NCBI GenBank assembly: GCA_964602715.1
Contig: CAZRSB010000003.1
Coordinates: 11,821-75,820, forward strand
From: Natronoplasma sp964602715
GTDB taxonomy: Archaea > Thermoplasmatota > Thermoplasmata > Halarchaeoplasmatales > Halarchaeoplasmataceae
DNA length: 64,000 nt
Reading direction: 5' to 3'
Shown here: piece after piece, positions 9,501 to 16,602 of the stretch
How positions within the stretch are numbered: the stretch's first letter is position 1
Layout: each line of letters opens with the position of its first letter
Notes under the pieces: generated by a model
Told to the model about the DNA's origin: nothing
Database searches by the model: none
The model's input: the letters and a program-made list of their open reading frames with translations, nothing else
Made by a program: the position numbers and the translations under genes

Positions 9501-9865
9501 GCAGTGGCATAGATTTCATCATAATTAGGCAGAGGTGATTCCCCTCCCTCAAAATATGTGCCCCCATCGGTACTTTTGCATAATTTCTCTTTCAGAACAT
9601 CTTTTTTCTGGTAGTTGAGCACGGCGTAATAGTGTCTGTCGATCTGATCTGCAAGTTCTCCAGCATCACCTCCCAAACTGTAAGGGCGGCCCCGATACTG
9701 ATATCCTTCTTCGTAGCTTTCGATTTTCTTAGCCGGTCTTTTGTGGTACCACCCATAGTGATCACTGATGCCAAAAGTAGTAGTCTCTTCCATCCCTCCT
9801 AGAGCTTTGAAAATCGGGATCAATTTTTGGTAATACTTCCTGTGCTCACTCCTTTTCCGTGTCAT
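6536..9865 (-). CDS. archaeo-eukaryotic primase-superfamily 2 helicase fusion, plasmid/virus replication protein
   Basis: The 1109-residue protein has a primase-like N-terminal part. ATALFVDIDLKD (about 118-130) gives a DxD metal-binding pattern, and SVGGVYIFTAPGV (about 168-182) gives the following core strand of AEP primases. A charged Lys/Arg-rich linker follows at about 320-345. The helicase-like half has a Walker A-like ALPSLGKSNG (about 530), a Walker B-like VVFDEFPEDAF (about 664) and a motif VI-like AVMRFGRDGQGA (about 980). A Cys cluster lies between A and B (CSPPC..CPYS), as in iron-sulfur helicases, but I cannot prove a cluster. A winged-helix segment (about 1030-1075) ends the fold. 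Fused primase-helicases replicate archaeal plasmids and proviruses. It overlaps the upstream small gene by 20 bp. Confidence 0.75.
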   Translation of the reverse strand: MTRKRSEHRKYYQKLIPIFKALGGMEETTTFGISDHYGWYHKRPAKKIESYEEGYQYRGRPYSLGGDAGELADQIDRHYYAVLNYQKKDVLKEKLCKSTDGGTYFEGGESPLPNYDEIYATALFVDIDLKDAHKERSLPSEKKKIFSKVIEKMIKEFERLVGEDHVFLLDSVGGVYIFTAPGVTAPISDLNSKGKIFDELTDRMNDWIKKKRIEVLESVDGAEEICKMDAINNKNRQYKGPLSLHKEIDGVVHPIDTATVEYKLIRKEDVDSELISKVKEWCVDFTTVPENHRPLDKMISDLFPDFYEGDWKVALKTWVEEEKEKEKRRKKITEDRKERREERRKKNINLADLETTDNWCDVVDAVNRIDVKEIVKKYASDEFDTSNRSSEITFNPSWRESESGKSCAIPEGENRFIDNKVDKGGGPLKAYALGVGLISTPAEKLDGRTFWKAVEGLSEGGYDIPILEKGSPKPDLLVSVNKPDDVSDLPVEPILIDDRPRRRHVEKARKKTLDCLVDALESQENILIDALPSLGKSNGIIKAAKETHTPLTVLTDRGHKEQYKQIEEWCEDENLSYKRLPSFFQSCPTATGEHGEEWKDKVKDWYERGLTPQQIHKYCSPPCQKDGACPYSMAWNFDPEYYDVLIGHYLCAHLPKVTKKRTVVFDEFPEDAFEEKFSAEKLKKAISDYLQDEDRIPFQNITDLLENRDDEKRREKALEYLDGMKEKTPTWVLDSEETHSLTPTVIHALLEMVGDEDNTVNGYERKRYFDKNKHLTVLHNRATNRIHVMKPPNLYYCRQIIALDGTPIKEMWEISLGGARLEHRQVLDDSERKKYLKEGLNHHFIRTTEHMKPYSSGNYVNIESDRLLLQKLTELYDQRPSMITTKKAKDQYQEEGLLTFVDDHTHYGNLKGSNKLKKKRLGVVIGSNHCGDDYIKKWGAYQNEGVEREGRGEDTDYGDFGNKIYRHMTHNATLQAVMRFGRDGQGAVVYVETNTLPDWVPHETQPGVINIWSDGMKKVFSEAKKREEFTTKTIAKKIDLSKRQVRRCLNELEEKTDTLVKKKEGVAYKWINQGLNGINPGGDTELEGESPYQSPLEGPRPPDGIESRY

Positions 9866-10208
9866 TTTCAGGTTGTTCGATACTGATCCTTTCTCTCGCC
9901 AGGAGGCAGTCCTGGACGTGCCTACATCTCTTACAATCCCCAGTAATCCGATCTGATATGTTTCTAGTCCTCAATATTTCCAACTCTCTTTCCATCTCTT
10001 TGATAGCGTGGACCGCCAACCTTGCCTGATCGAAGGTGAATCCTAGCCCTTCTAGCATATCGATCAGGATCTTGAAATCAAGAAGTTCAGATGGTCTGGG
10101 ATGCTGACATTTATCAGGGAGGGGAAGTTTCTGGACGGCTTCCTTTCCAGCCTGTTCTATCTTTTCTTCCTCTTCAGATGTTAAGGCGTAGTAATTCTTC
10201 TCTGTCAT
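9846..10208 (-). CDS. small helical protein upstream of the primase-helicase
   Basis: This 120-residue protein is not recognised. It is largely helical and ends with a CKRCRHVQDC cluster (about residues 92-101) that could bind zinc. It overlaps the primase-helicase start by 20 bp and follows the preceding small gene with a 2-bp gap, so all are probably translated from one transcript. The position between an RHH regulator and a replication protein suggests a role in element replication or its control; that is inference. Confidence 0.6.
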   Translation of the reverse strand: MTEKNYYALTSEEEEKIEQAGKEAVQKLPLPDKCQHPRPSELLDFKILIDMLEGLGFTFDQARLAVHAIKEMERELEILRTRNISDRITGDCKRCRHVQDCLLARERISIEQPENDTEKE

Positions 10209-10210
10209 AT

Positions 10211-10378
10211 TTACTCATCTCCACTGTTGGCACTTTCTTTCTTCTTTTCTTCCTCTATATCTTCTCCAGCCTGCTTTAGAATCGCTAGTGCCATCGCCCG
10301 AACTACAGTATCTCCGTGTTTAGCCAGTCGATGGAGTTTGTCTTTGTTCTTTCTGACGTATTGTTCAACATCATTCAT
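10211..10378 (-). CDS. 55-residue small protein of the replication operon
   Basis: The reading frame opens at 10393, but the ATG at 10378 (MNDVEQYV) is the better start because it overlaps the RHH stop codon in an ATGAATGA arrangement. Translational coupling is therefore likely. The protein has one helical segment (RKNKDKLHRLAKHGDTVVRA) and a Glu/Lys-rich tail. I do not recognise the family. The tight packing between the 54-residue RHH gene and the 120-residue gene supports it as a real gene. Confidence 0.55.
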   Translation of the reverse strand: MNDVEQYVRKNKDKLHRLAKHGDTVVRAMALAILKQAGEDIEEEKKKESANSGDE

Positions 10379-10535
10379 CCTCATCACCATCATTCATTTC
10401 CTTTTTACTTAAGAGAAGAAATATTCCTTCTCTCACATAACTACTCAGAGAATTACCTGTCTTTTGAGCCCGTTTTTCCAACTTTTCATAGGTAGAAGGT
10501 TTCAATCTGACAACGATCCGCCTTTTCTTAGACAT
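10371..10535 (-). CDS. 54-residue ribbon-helix-helix regulator
   Basis: This short minus-strand frame begins ATG at 10535 and ends TGA at 10371. The translation starts MSKKRRIVVRLKPSTYEKLE and continues with a helix-turn (KTGNSLSSYVREGIFLL). That is a textbook Arc/CopG-type ribbon-helix-helix: a basic beta strand, helix A, a turn containing GNS, and helix B. It is the first gene of the operon leading to the primase-helicase and is divergent from the winged-helix gene at 10644, so it probably represses this operon. A TTTTCAA-GAT-TTGAAAA palindrome lies in the divergent spacer. Confidence 0.75.
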   Translation of the reverse strand: MSKKRRIVVRLKPSTYEKLEKRAQKTGNSLSSYVREGIFLLLSKKEMNDGDEDE

Positions 10536-10591
10536 CGTATCGGTACACCTTTATAGTCACATTCATCGTAATCTTTTTCACAGATGGCCGA

Positions 10592-10608
10592 TTTTCAAGA
10601 TTTGAAAA
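10592..10608. promoter_or_regulatory. operator-like palindrome between divergent RHH and wHTH genes
   Basis: TTTTCAA GAT TTGAAAA forms a 17-bp perfect dyad with a 3-bp centre. It lies in the 108-bp spacer between the minus-strand RHH gene (start 10535) and the plus-strand winged-helix gene (start 10644). A related TTTTCAAAA sequence overlaps the latter's upstream region. It is a good candidate operator for either regulator; this is inferred from position and symmetry. Confidence 0.45.
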
Positions 10609-10643
10609 TAGGTGCTTAAAGTGAAATTCGAGGTTTTCAAAAG

Positions 10644-11711
10644 ATGAAAAAAGAAGAAAATGAAGAGAAAATTTTAGACGTTTTAAGTTTCGGAAAAAAC
10701 CCAACCACGCGTTCTTGGGAAATTTTGATGATAATATCTAATCAAGAAAAGATCGGATATAGTCTCGATACATTAATGGATAAACTTGAGAAATCCGGTA
10801 AGGATTACTCTAAGCAAAATGTGAGGAGAGACATAAAAAAGAGACTTAAAAAAGGTGATTTAATTGAGGTAAAAAAGGAGAAGAAACCACAATATGGAAC
10901 ACCTCACAATAGGTACAAAGTCACATCTAGGGGGAAAATAGTTGCAGAGAAATTAAAAGAAATCAAAGAGATATTGACCAATTTTGAAAAATATGAGGTA
11001 GAAAAAGATCATGAAAAATGGATCGAAAAATGGGTGGAAGAATTTACCAGCATGATAGATAAAAATGAATCGGTTGAAGATTCCGAATTAATTTCTAAAT
11101 TGAAGGACTTAAGGACCTATATTAGGGATAATGACGCCTATATTGAAGTTTTTGAAAATAAAAGATTGTTAGATATTTTATGGGATTATATGGAAATCAA
11201 ATCCCCTGCATACGAAGCAACATACACATTTAGGGATAAAAAACAGTATGTAGACTATCAGCTTTCTGCGTTCGTTATATATCTAGATATTCTTAAAGAA
11301 GGATTTGATCTAAACTTACCTTCTTTCCCAAAACAGGAAATGAATCGGATATGGGAAATTATATTTCACTTCTATATCAATTCTGAAAATTATTCTTACA
11401 TAACCGATACTAAGACTAAAAAGAAAATTAAAAAGAGAGTGAACAATATTGTATCCACAATATTTACAGATTATTATGGGGATGGAAGATCAATTGAGGA
11501 AAAATACCTTTTAGAACTTCTCGACGTTTTGTTTGATTCCTCCGGTAATATAGAAGATTCAAATCTTCGAGATATTCTTGTTAATAAAATAAAAAACAGA
11601 AAGGATATGGAGTTCCTAAAGGAGCAGATCGAAGAGGAAATAAAAGAACAAGATGATTCAGAGTGGTTAAGAGAAATTCTAAGAGATGGGGGATACATCG
11701 AACTCATATGA
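10644..11711 (+). CDS. winged-helix DNA-binding protein with unknown C-terminal domain
   Basis: Residues of roughly 15-105 read as a winged helix-turn-helix: a helix with TRSWEILMIISNQ, a second helix with LDTLMDKLEKSGKDYS, a recognition-type helix (KQNVRRDIKKRLKKGDL), a wing (EVKKEKKPQYG) and NRYKVTSRGKIVAEKL. This resembles PadR/ArsR-like archaeal regulators. The remaining 250 residues are helical and charged, and I do not recognise them. It is transcribed away from the replication operon and faces the integrase gene. It could be the element's master regulator, or a defence or immunity gene. Confidence 0.6.
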   Translation: MKKEENEEKILDVLSFGKNPTTRSWEILMIISNQEKIGYSLDTLMDKLEKSGKDYSKQNVRRDIKKRLKKGDLIEVKKEKKPQYGTPHNRYKVTSRGKIVAEKLKEIKEILTNFEKYEVEKDHEKWIEKWVEEFTSMIDKNESVEDSELISKLKDLRTYIRDNDAYIEVFENKRLLDILWDYMEIKSPAYEATYTFRDKKQYVDYQLSAFVIYLDILKEGFDLNLPSFPKQEMNRIWEIIFHFYINSENYSYITDTKTKKKIKKRVNNIVSTIFTDYYGDGRSIEEKYLLELLDVLFDSSGNIEDSNLRDILVNKIKNRKDMEFLKEQIEEEIKEQDDSEWLREILRDGGYIELI

Positions 11712-11723
11712 TATTGGTGTATT

Positions 11724-12959
11724 CTAATCAACTCTATCTTTCAATACTTTCTTGAACTCTTCCATTATCTCTTCGTTTTCGTTCATCAACTTTACCATGT
11801 CCATGAAATCCTGCATATCATCTAACACTTCTGGCTTTTCTTTTGCAAGTTGGGTAAAATCTTTGCTTACATCTTCTTTATCCTCTTCTATCTCTTGAGC
11901 GGCTTCCACACTTAGCGCTTGTCCACATCGCTGACAAAATTTAGCCTCGGGGGAGTTCTTTTCTTCACATCTAGGACAGTCTATAGGTGATAATTCGGCG
12001 TTGTCATCCTCTTCTTCCTCCTTTATCCCATGAATCTTGTCATATGCGTCATCTATATCTCTTCCGCTGAGATGCACATATTTAGAAGGTTGATCACTAC
12101 CTTGGACCCATCCAAACCATTCACACATCATCGCCTCTGTGAATCTGGGGGCTAAAAATGTTGCTCTACTGTGTCGAAAATGATGTGGATTTACAGGCTT
12201 ATTGATTTCTGCCTTTTCCGCTGTAGTGTTTAATGCCTTGAGTAAAGTTCTATATTCGGCTTTCTTTCCGTTATTTTTTGTACCAATATTGACCCATAAC
12301 GGAGCACTATCCTCATCCCTTTTTGGATGTGAATTTAACCACTCTCTCACATCTGGAATACTGCTTACTAACGGGAGCCTTCTCGGGCCTGTCTTTCCGT
12401 TTATCACAATTTTCAGTCCGTGTTCACGATCCTCAAAATCCCCAATGGTCAGATCAATAATCTCACCGATTCTAGCGCCTGTTTCCCAGAGAAGGCTGAT
12501 TAAACACCGATCTCTCGGGTTGCTAGCGTGATTTATCAACTTACTCACATCATCTTCAGTCAGCATTTTTTTCGGTAACTTACCGTTATTCTTTTTCTCT
12601 GTAGTATTGATCCAATCTACTTTATCTGGATATACCCCATCATTCAACCACTTATAGACTACTTTTAGAACTATCTTATACTGTCTTTTAGTGGCATCAG
12701 CAATATCTCTAGAGTTTACCCAGGCTACAATCTCTTCTATTTGTTCTCTTTCAGCGCCTTTCAAGTCAAAATCGACATGTTCTAAGATTTTTTTCAAATG
12801 TGAGAGAAGTTTTTGTAAGTGAGCATCTGAATAGTCCTGTAGCATAAGATGCCTATGATATTCTTCTAAGAGTCCTTTGTTTCCTTCAGTTACTTCGTCA
12901 TTCTCTTTTACCTTTTCGAGGATTTGCTCATGCCGCCCCTCATAGTCTAGGAGAGTCAT
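11724..12959 (-). CDS. tyrosine recombinase (integrase) with zinc ribbon
   Basis: The 411-residue protein has an N-terminal core-binding helical domain (about 15-115). The catalytic domain contains R in ETGARIGEI (about 160), K in NGKTGPRR (about 197), HxxR in HHFRHSRA (about 262), a Trp in EWFGW at the second-His position, and the nucleophile Tyr in SKYVHLS (about 293). A zinc ribbon follows, CPRC and CQRC (about 330-346), then an acidic helical tail. Archaeal SNJ2-type and related integrases share this build. It probably integrates and excises the element spanning the region to its left. The Trp replacing His is tolerated in tyrosine recombinases. A four-hairpin array lies directly upstream. 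Confidence 0.85.
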   Translation of the reverse strand: MTLLDYEGRHEQILEKVKENDEVTEGNKGLLEEYHRHLMLQDYSDAHLQKLLSHLKKILEHVDFDLKGAEREQIEEIVAWVNSRDIADATKRQYKIVLKVVYKWLNDGVYPDKVDWINTTEKKNNGKLPKKMLTEDDVSKLINHASNPRDRCLISLLWETGARIGEIIDLTIGDFEDREHGLKIVINGKTGPRRLPLVSSIPDVREWLNSHPKRDEDSAPLWVNIGTKNNGKKAEYRTLLKALNTTAEKAEINKPVNPHHFRHSRATFLAPRFTEAMMCEWFGWVQGSDQPSKYVHLSGRDIDDAYDKIHGIKEEEEDDNAELSPIDCPRCEEKNSPEAKFCQRCGQALSVEAAQEIEEDKEDVSKDFTQLAKEKPEVLDDMQDFMDMVKLMNENEEIMEEFKKVLKDRVD

Positions 12960-13018
12960 ACTAATAACAATATACCTATTCTATAAAAGTGTTTTGAACT
13001 GTAAAGTAAATGGACGCT

Positions 13019-13136
13019 GGGTCCACTAACAAATCTATGATTTTTAGTGGGCATAGAGAATGCTCTAACATTCTCTTGGGTCCACTAATCTCTGATTAGT
13101 GGTAAATCAGAATCTTTGATTCTGACGGGTCCATTA
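13019..13136. repeat. array of four hairpins with GGGTCCA boxes upstream of the integrase
   Basis: Four consecutive perfect dyads occur: CCACTAA/TTAGTGG (13023-13029 with 13044-13050), AGAGAATG/CATTCTCT (13055-13062 with 13069-13076), CCACTAATC/GATTAGTGG (13082-13090 with 13094-13102) and TCAGAATC/GATTCTGA (13107-13114 with 13118-13125). The sequence GGGTCCACTAA appears at 13019 and 13078, and GGGTCCATTA at 13127. The first and third hairpins share the same arm. The array starts about 60 bp upstream of the integrase start. It could be an attachment or arm-type binding region, a small structured RNA, or a terminator cluster. Confidence 0.7.
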
Positions 13137-13510
13137 TCATTACACGTCATATTAGTCCAAATAAAATCCTTTATCAATAATCATACAAGCATATGTTAAA
13201 TTCAGCATTCTAGAATAATATTCATTCTACTCAAAATTTTTGTCTGACTAGTAAAGATTACATGTAATAGTAATAATCTGGATCTATTTCCACATTTTTT
13301 GCTTTAGACTCGGCTAAGATACCTTCTACTGAATAAGGCATTCTTATAGTGACGGTTCCTTTTTGCAAGAATGAGAAGAGTTCCAGTCAAGTTTTTTAAA
13401 TGACATGATTTCTTTACAAATATATCTAATAGTGGAGGGATTTTTGCACACATTTAGAGTGAAAAATACTTTATTTCTTAAAATTATTAGTGAAATAGGG
13501 TGGTAATGCG
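13137..13510. other. intergenic region without a supportable gene
   Basis: This stretch follows the hairpin array and precedes the Lys-rich coiled-coil gene. It is AT-rich. I see no convincing coding frame, tRNA or long repeat. The last 60 bases before the gene hold AT-rich sequence that could be its promoter. Confidence 0.4.
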
Positions 13511-14023
13511 ATGAAAGAAAAATCAAGATTGGGAAAGGAAAAAAAATCTAAACCTAAAAGAGGAAAAGATAGAAAAGATAAGGCGGATCATATGAAGAAG
13601 AAAGCTAAATATGACAAAAAAATTGCAAAACAGGAAAAGAAAATAGGCAAATATGAGGGTAAAATAGAAAAATATCGAAATAAAATAGAAGATTTCAAAG
13701 ATAAAATAAATAAAGCAAAGGCAAAACAAAGAGAAGCACAGCAGCTTTCAGGGAGAGCACACAAGAAAACCCAATCGAAAAAAGAGAGAGGTGACAGGGA
13801 AAATAAGGCTAAACATATGAAAGAGAAGGCAAAATATGATAAGACTATCGCAAAGCAGGAAAAGAAAATCGGTAAATATGAAGAGAAAATAAGTAAGTAT
13901 AAAAATAAGATTAAAAAATATAAAAAGAAAAAGAAAGATGCTTTGGGAAAAAAGAAGGAACTGAAAAAAAAATCTAATGAAGAAAAGAAATCTATAAGAA
14001 AAGACTCTAATAAAGAAAAGTAA
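13511..14023 (+). CDS. Lys-rich coiled-coil protein with tandem duplication
   Basis: The 170-residue protein is extremely rich in Lys, with long heptad-like helices and no hydrophobic core domain. It contains two copies of a module about 75 residues apart, each with KAKYDKxIAKQEKKIGKYE followed by K-I-x-KY(R/K)NKI. The DNA of the two copies also matches closely (about 13588 and 13813), so the duplication is recent or under concerted change. No signal peptide is present. A cationic coiled coil of this kind could bind nucleic acid or act as an architectural protein. The function is unknown. Confidence 0.55.
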   Translation: MKEKSRLGKEKKSKPKRGKDRKDKADHMKKKAKYDKKIAKQEKKIGKYEGKIEKYRNKIEDFKDKINKAKAKQREAQQLSGRAHKKTQSKKERGDRENKAKHMKEKAKYDKTIAKQEKKIGKYEEKISKYKNKIKKYKKKKKDALGKKKELKKKSNEEKKSIRKDSNKEK

Positions 14024-14369
14024 TAATTTTTTGAGAGAAAATCATTCTGTTCATTTTGATAATAAATATGCTTGATTCAAAACGATCTATTCGCAGTAGT
14101 AAAAGATTAATAGGTGGAGAATAGATATGAAAAGTAAAAAGGGTTCAGAAACATAGAATTGATACCTAATAGACATCATGAATCCTAAATAGGAAGATAT
14201 CTCAGGAATTATGATTTAAACCAATAATTTGCTTGATGATCTGTACTGGTAATGACAATCAAAAAGTAAATGAATACGGATCTTATTGCATTTTATACGG
14301 CTTAGATATATGGGTGACTAAAACTCTCCCTCCCTTGATACTTCCTTTACTAATGAAATAAGGTTAGAT
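14024..14369. other. intergenic region upstream of the ABC exporter
   Basis: No gene, RNA or repeat can be supported in this 346-bp AT-rich stretch. The promoter of the exporter operon probably lies in the last 80 bases, where AT-rich TATA-like sequence occurs, but no single box stands out. Confidence 0.4.
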
Positions 14370-15242
14370 ATGATGGATAAATACTTACAAGCGATCAATA
14401 TCACAAATAAAAAAAAGGGATTCGAATTAAAGGATGTATCATTAACTTTAAAGGAGGGGGAGATAACCCTAATTGGAGGAAAAAACGGGTCGGGTAAAAC
14501 AACATTATTGGAAACTCTTTGTTTGGTTCAAGAGCCTACCGAGGGGAGAATCGAATGCTTAGGAAAAAGGGTTTATGATGGAACTATCAACAGAAAAATT
14601 TTAAAAAATATTCAGCCAGACTTGGGTGCTCAATTTCAAAATGTCCAATTATTCAAAAATCTAACAGTAAAGGAAACATTAAATTTGTATTCAATACACC
14701 AAACATCAAGCAAGTTGGCTGAACTCATTTCTGAATGTGAGCCCATTCAGAACTATCTTGACAAACGAATAGGACAACTTTCTTCAGGTAAAAAACAGCT
14801 TACAAAATTTTTATTGAGCATTATTAATGAACCAAAAATAGTTTTTTTAGATGAACCTGGATCTAATTTAGACGATATCACAAAAAGATGGATATACAAT
14901 AAAATCAAAAAGATGAAAAAACAAAAAGTATCATTCATAATTACCCTAAATGAGGAATGGCCCATTATCGATATCTCTGATAAACTGATTATCTTAAATG
15001 ACGGAGATATAAAAAAAGAGATAAAGAACTTCAATTTGATTGGAAATGGAACGGTGATTATAATAAATTCAGAAGAACTAACATCAGAATTGAAGGAAAA
15101 AAGTTGGATTCATAGGATAGAAAAAGTCGAAGAAGGTTTAAAAATATTTACGAATCTAAAAAAGAAAAGTGTCTTAAAAAAAATAAATTCTCTTGAATCC
15201 ATTGAAGAGCTCAGGAGGATCAAACTAAATGATTTTTATTGA
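14370..15242 (+). CDS. ABC transporter ATP-binding protein
   Basis: The 290-residue nucleotide-binding subunit has Walker A GGKNGSGKTTLLE (about residues 37-49), a Q-loop (GAQFQNVQLFKN, about 92), a signature RIGQLSSGKKQLTKF (about 133-147) and Walker B IVFLDEPGSNLDD (about 156-168). It powers the permease encoded 3 bp downstream. The signature SSGKKQ departs from LSGGQ, which is common in drug and lipid exporters of the ABC-2 class. The last 80 residues form a C-terminal extension with no known domain. The substrate is unknown. Confidence 0.85.
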   Translation: MMDKYLQAINITNKKKGFELKDVSLTLKEGEITLIGGKNGSGKTTLLETLCLVQEPTEGRIECLGKRVYDGTINRKILKNIQPDLGAQFQNVQLFKNLTVKETLNLYSIHQTSSKLAELISECEPIQNYLDKRIGQLSSGKKQLTKFLLSIINEPKIVFLDEPGSNLDDITKRWIYNKIKKMKKQKVSFIITLNEEWPIIDISDKLIILNDGDIKKEIKNFNLIGNGTVIIINSEELTSELKEKSWIHRIEKVEEGLKIFTNLKKKSVLKKINSLESIEELRRIKLNDFY

Positions 15243-15245
15243 AGG

Positions 15246-16376
15246 GTGAACAGATTGAAAGAAAATCTAAAACAGATGAAAAAATTTATCGGAGCTCAAT
15301 TTAAGCGGAGGTTTAGGAACAAGAAATTTCTCATTTGGATCATCATAATGCCACTAATTCTGATGTGTTTTTTGAATTCTATAGGAGGTGGTGAAAATAT
15401 TAGCGCAAGTGTAGCTGTTGTAGACGAAGATAATACATTACGGTCAAACCTTGCAGTAGCTACCTTGGAAAATGAAGAAAGATTAAAAATTGAAGAAATC
15501 GATTCTCTAGAAAATGGAAAACAAATGATAAAAAGAGGAGATATAGAAGGCTTAGTACGGATTCCAAAAGGATTTTCTGAACACTTAAAAGAAATTCAAC
15601 AAGGAAACCATTCTGATCAATTAGCATTAGATGTTTACTATCCTGAAGGTGAAGATGAGGATATTTATGGATTGATATTAGATGGTATATCCTCAAAGAT
15701 AAATGAATATTTCATTGAAGAAAAAATTGAAAGACCTGTTATATTACAGCACGAATCTATAGATGTTAGGGAATGGGGGTTTTCAGACCTTCTGTTTCCA
15801 GCAGGCATGATACTTGTAATCCTTCATTTAGGATTATTCGCCTCTAGCAATACTGCCTCATCTCTTACTGAAAACAATACTTACAAGTCTTTGAAAATGC
15901 TTCCTGTAACTCAGAATTATCCTGTTTTCGGTATGATCATAACAGATTCATTATTCACTACCCTCGGAGTACTGATCGCGTTATTCTCAGGAATAATTCT
16001 ATTTGGGACCTCGATATCTTTCATTAGTTTTATTGGCATTTTAATTATAATTTTAATCTCTTCTTTAATGCTGTCTTTTTTGGGTTGTTCTGTAGGTTAT
16101 ATATCATCAAATCAAATATCCGCCCAAGGAATCTCTTTCATTTTTGTGTTCCCTTTTATCTTTTTTTCATACAGCTATCTTTTTTCCAATCTTTTTCCAG
16201 ATTACTTTTCGCAGATCTCTAAATTTTTACCTACTTACCCAATAGTGAATCAATTTGAAACCATATTATTTCATGAAATCTCCCTATACAATTTCGTTGT
16301 TAAACTAAGCCTGCTTTTTATCTGGCTTATTGTTATCATGACTGCTTTTATGATTATACTAAAGAAAGTCAAATGA
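15246..16376 (+). CDS. ABC-2 type transporter permease
   Basis: The 376-residue membrane protein starts at a GTG 3 bp after the ATPase stop. One N-terminal transmembrane helix (about 28-45) is followed by a long outside domain of about 140 residues. A cluster of five hydrophobic helices comes next (from about 185 to the C-terminus), the last ending LLFIWLIVIMTAFMIIL. This is the ABC-2 membrane fold (YhfK/NatB-like). It pairs with the upstream ATPase as an exporter in the cytoplasmic membrane. The substrate cannot be read from sequence. Confidence 0.85.
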   Translation: MNRLKENLKQMKKFIGAQFKRRFRNKKFLIWIIIMPLILMCFLNSIGGGENISASVAVVDEDNTLRSNLAVATLENEERLKIEEIDSLENGKQMIKRGDIEGLVRIPKGFSEHLKEIQQGNHSDQLALDVYYPEGEDEDIYGLILDGISSKINEYFIEEKIERPVILQHESIDVREWGFSDLLFPAGMILVILHLGLFASSNTASSLTENNTYKSLKMLPVTQNYPVFGMIITDSLFTTLGVLIALFSGIILFGTSISFISFIGILIIILISSLMLSFLGCSVGYISSNQISAQGISFIFVFPFIFFSYSYLFSNLFPDYFSQISKFLPTYPIVNQFETILFHEISLYNFVVKLSLLFIWLIVIMTAFMIILKKVK

Positions 16377-16414
16377 AAAAGGTGTAATATTTTTTTGAGT
16401 TGAAAAAAGAATGG

Positions 16415-16487
16415 TGCGGGTTCGGGGATTTGAACCCCGGTTATAGCCTTGGCAAGGCTAGGTGATACCAAACTACACCAAACCCGC
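16415..16487 (-). tRNA. tRNA-Gly (GCC), no intron
   Basis: Read on the minus strand the 73-nt gene has acceptor arms GCGGGTT and AACCCGC with discriminator A. It has a D arm with GGTATCAC, an anticodon stem AGCCT with loop TTGCCAA giving anticodon GCC, and a T arm CGGGG-TTCAAAT-CCCCG. CCA is not encoded. All helices pair fully, so the gene should be functional. Confidence 0.95.
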
Positions 16488-16602
16488 ATTTTAATTTCCG
16501 GGAATTCAGTTAGATATTTTTAGGTTATAAAGATTTTGCCTCCGACCGGTTATTATCCCAAAATATATTGATTTTCAACACTTTATTATGACCTTAGATA
16601 CT

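Noticed and set aside
13019..13136. Hairpin array as an IS605-type end
   Set aside because: The hairpins lack the GTGAC-CTCC and GGGG-TTTTC flanks seen at the other four loci, and several dyads in a row do not fit a single subterminal palindrome.
16415..16487. tRNA-Gly as the integration site of the element
   Set aside because: No copy of its 3' end was found to the left in the window, and the integrase is 3.4 kb away with host-like genes between.
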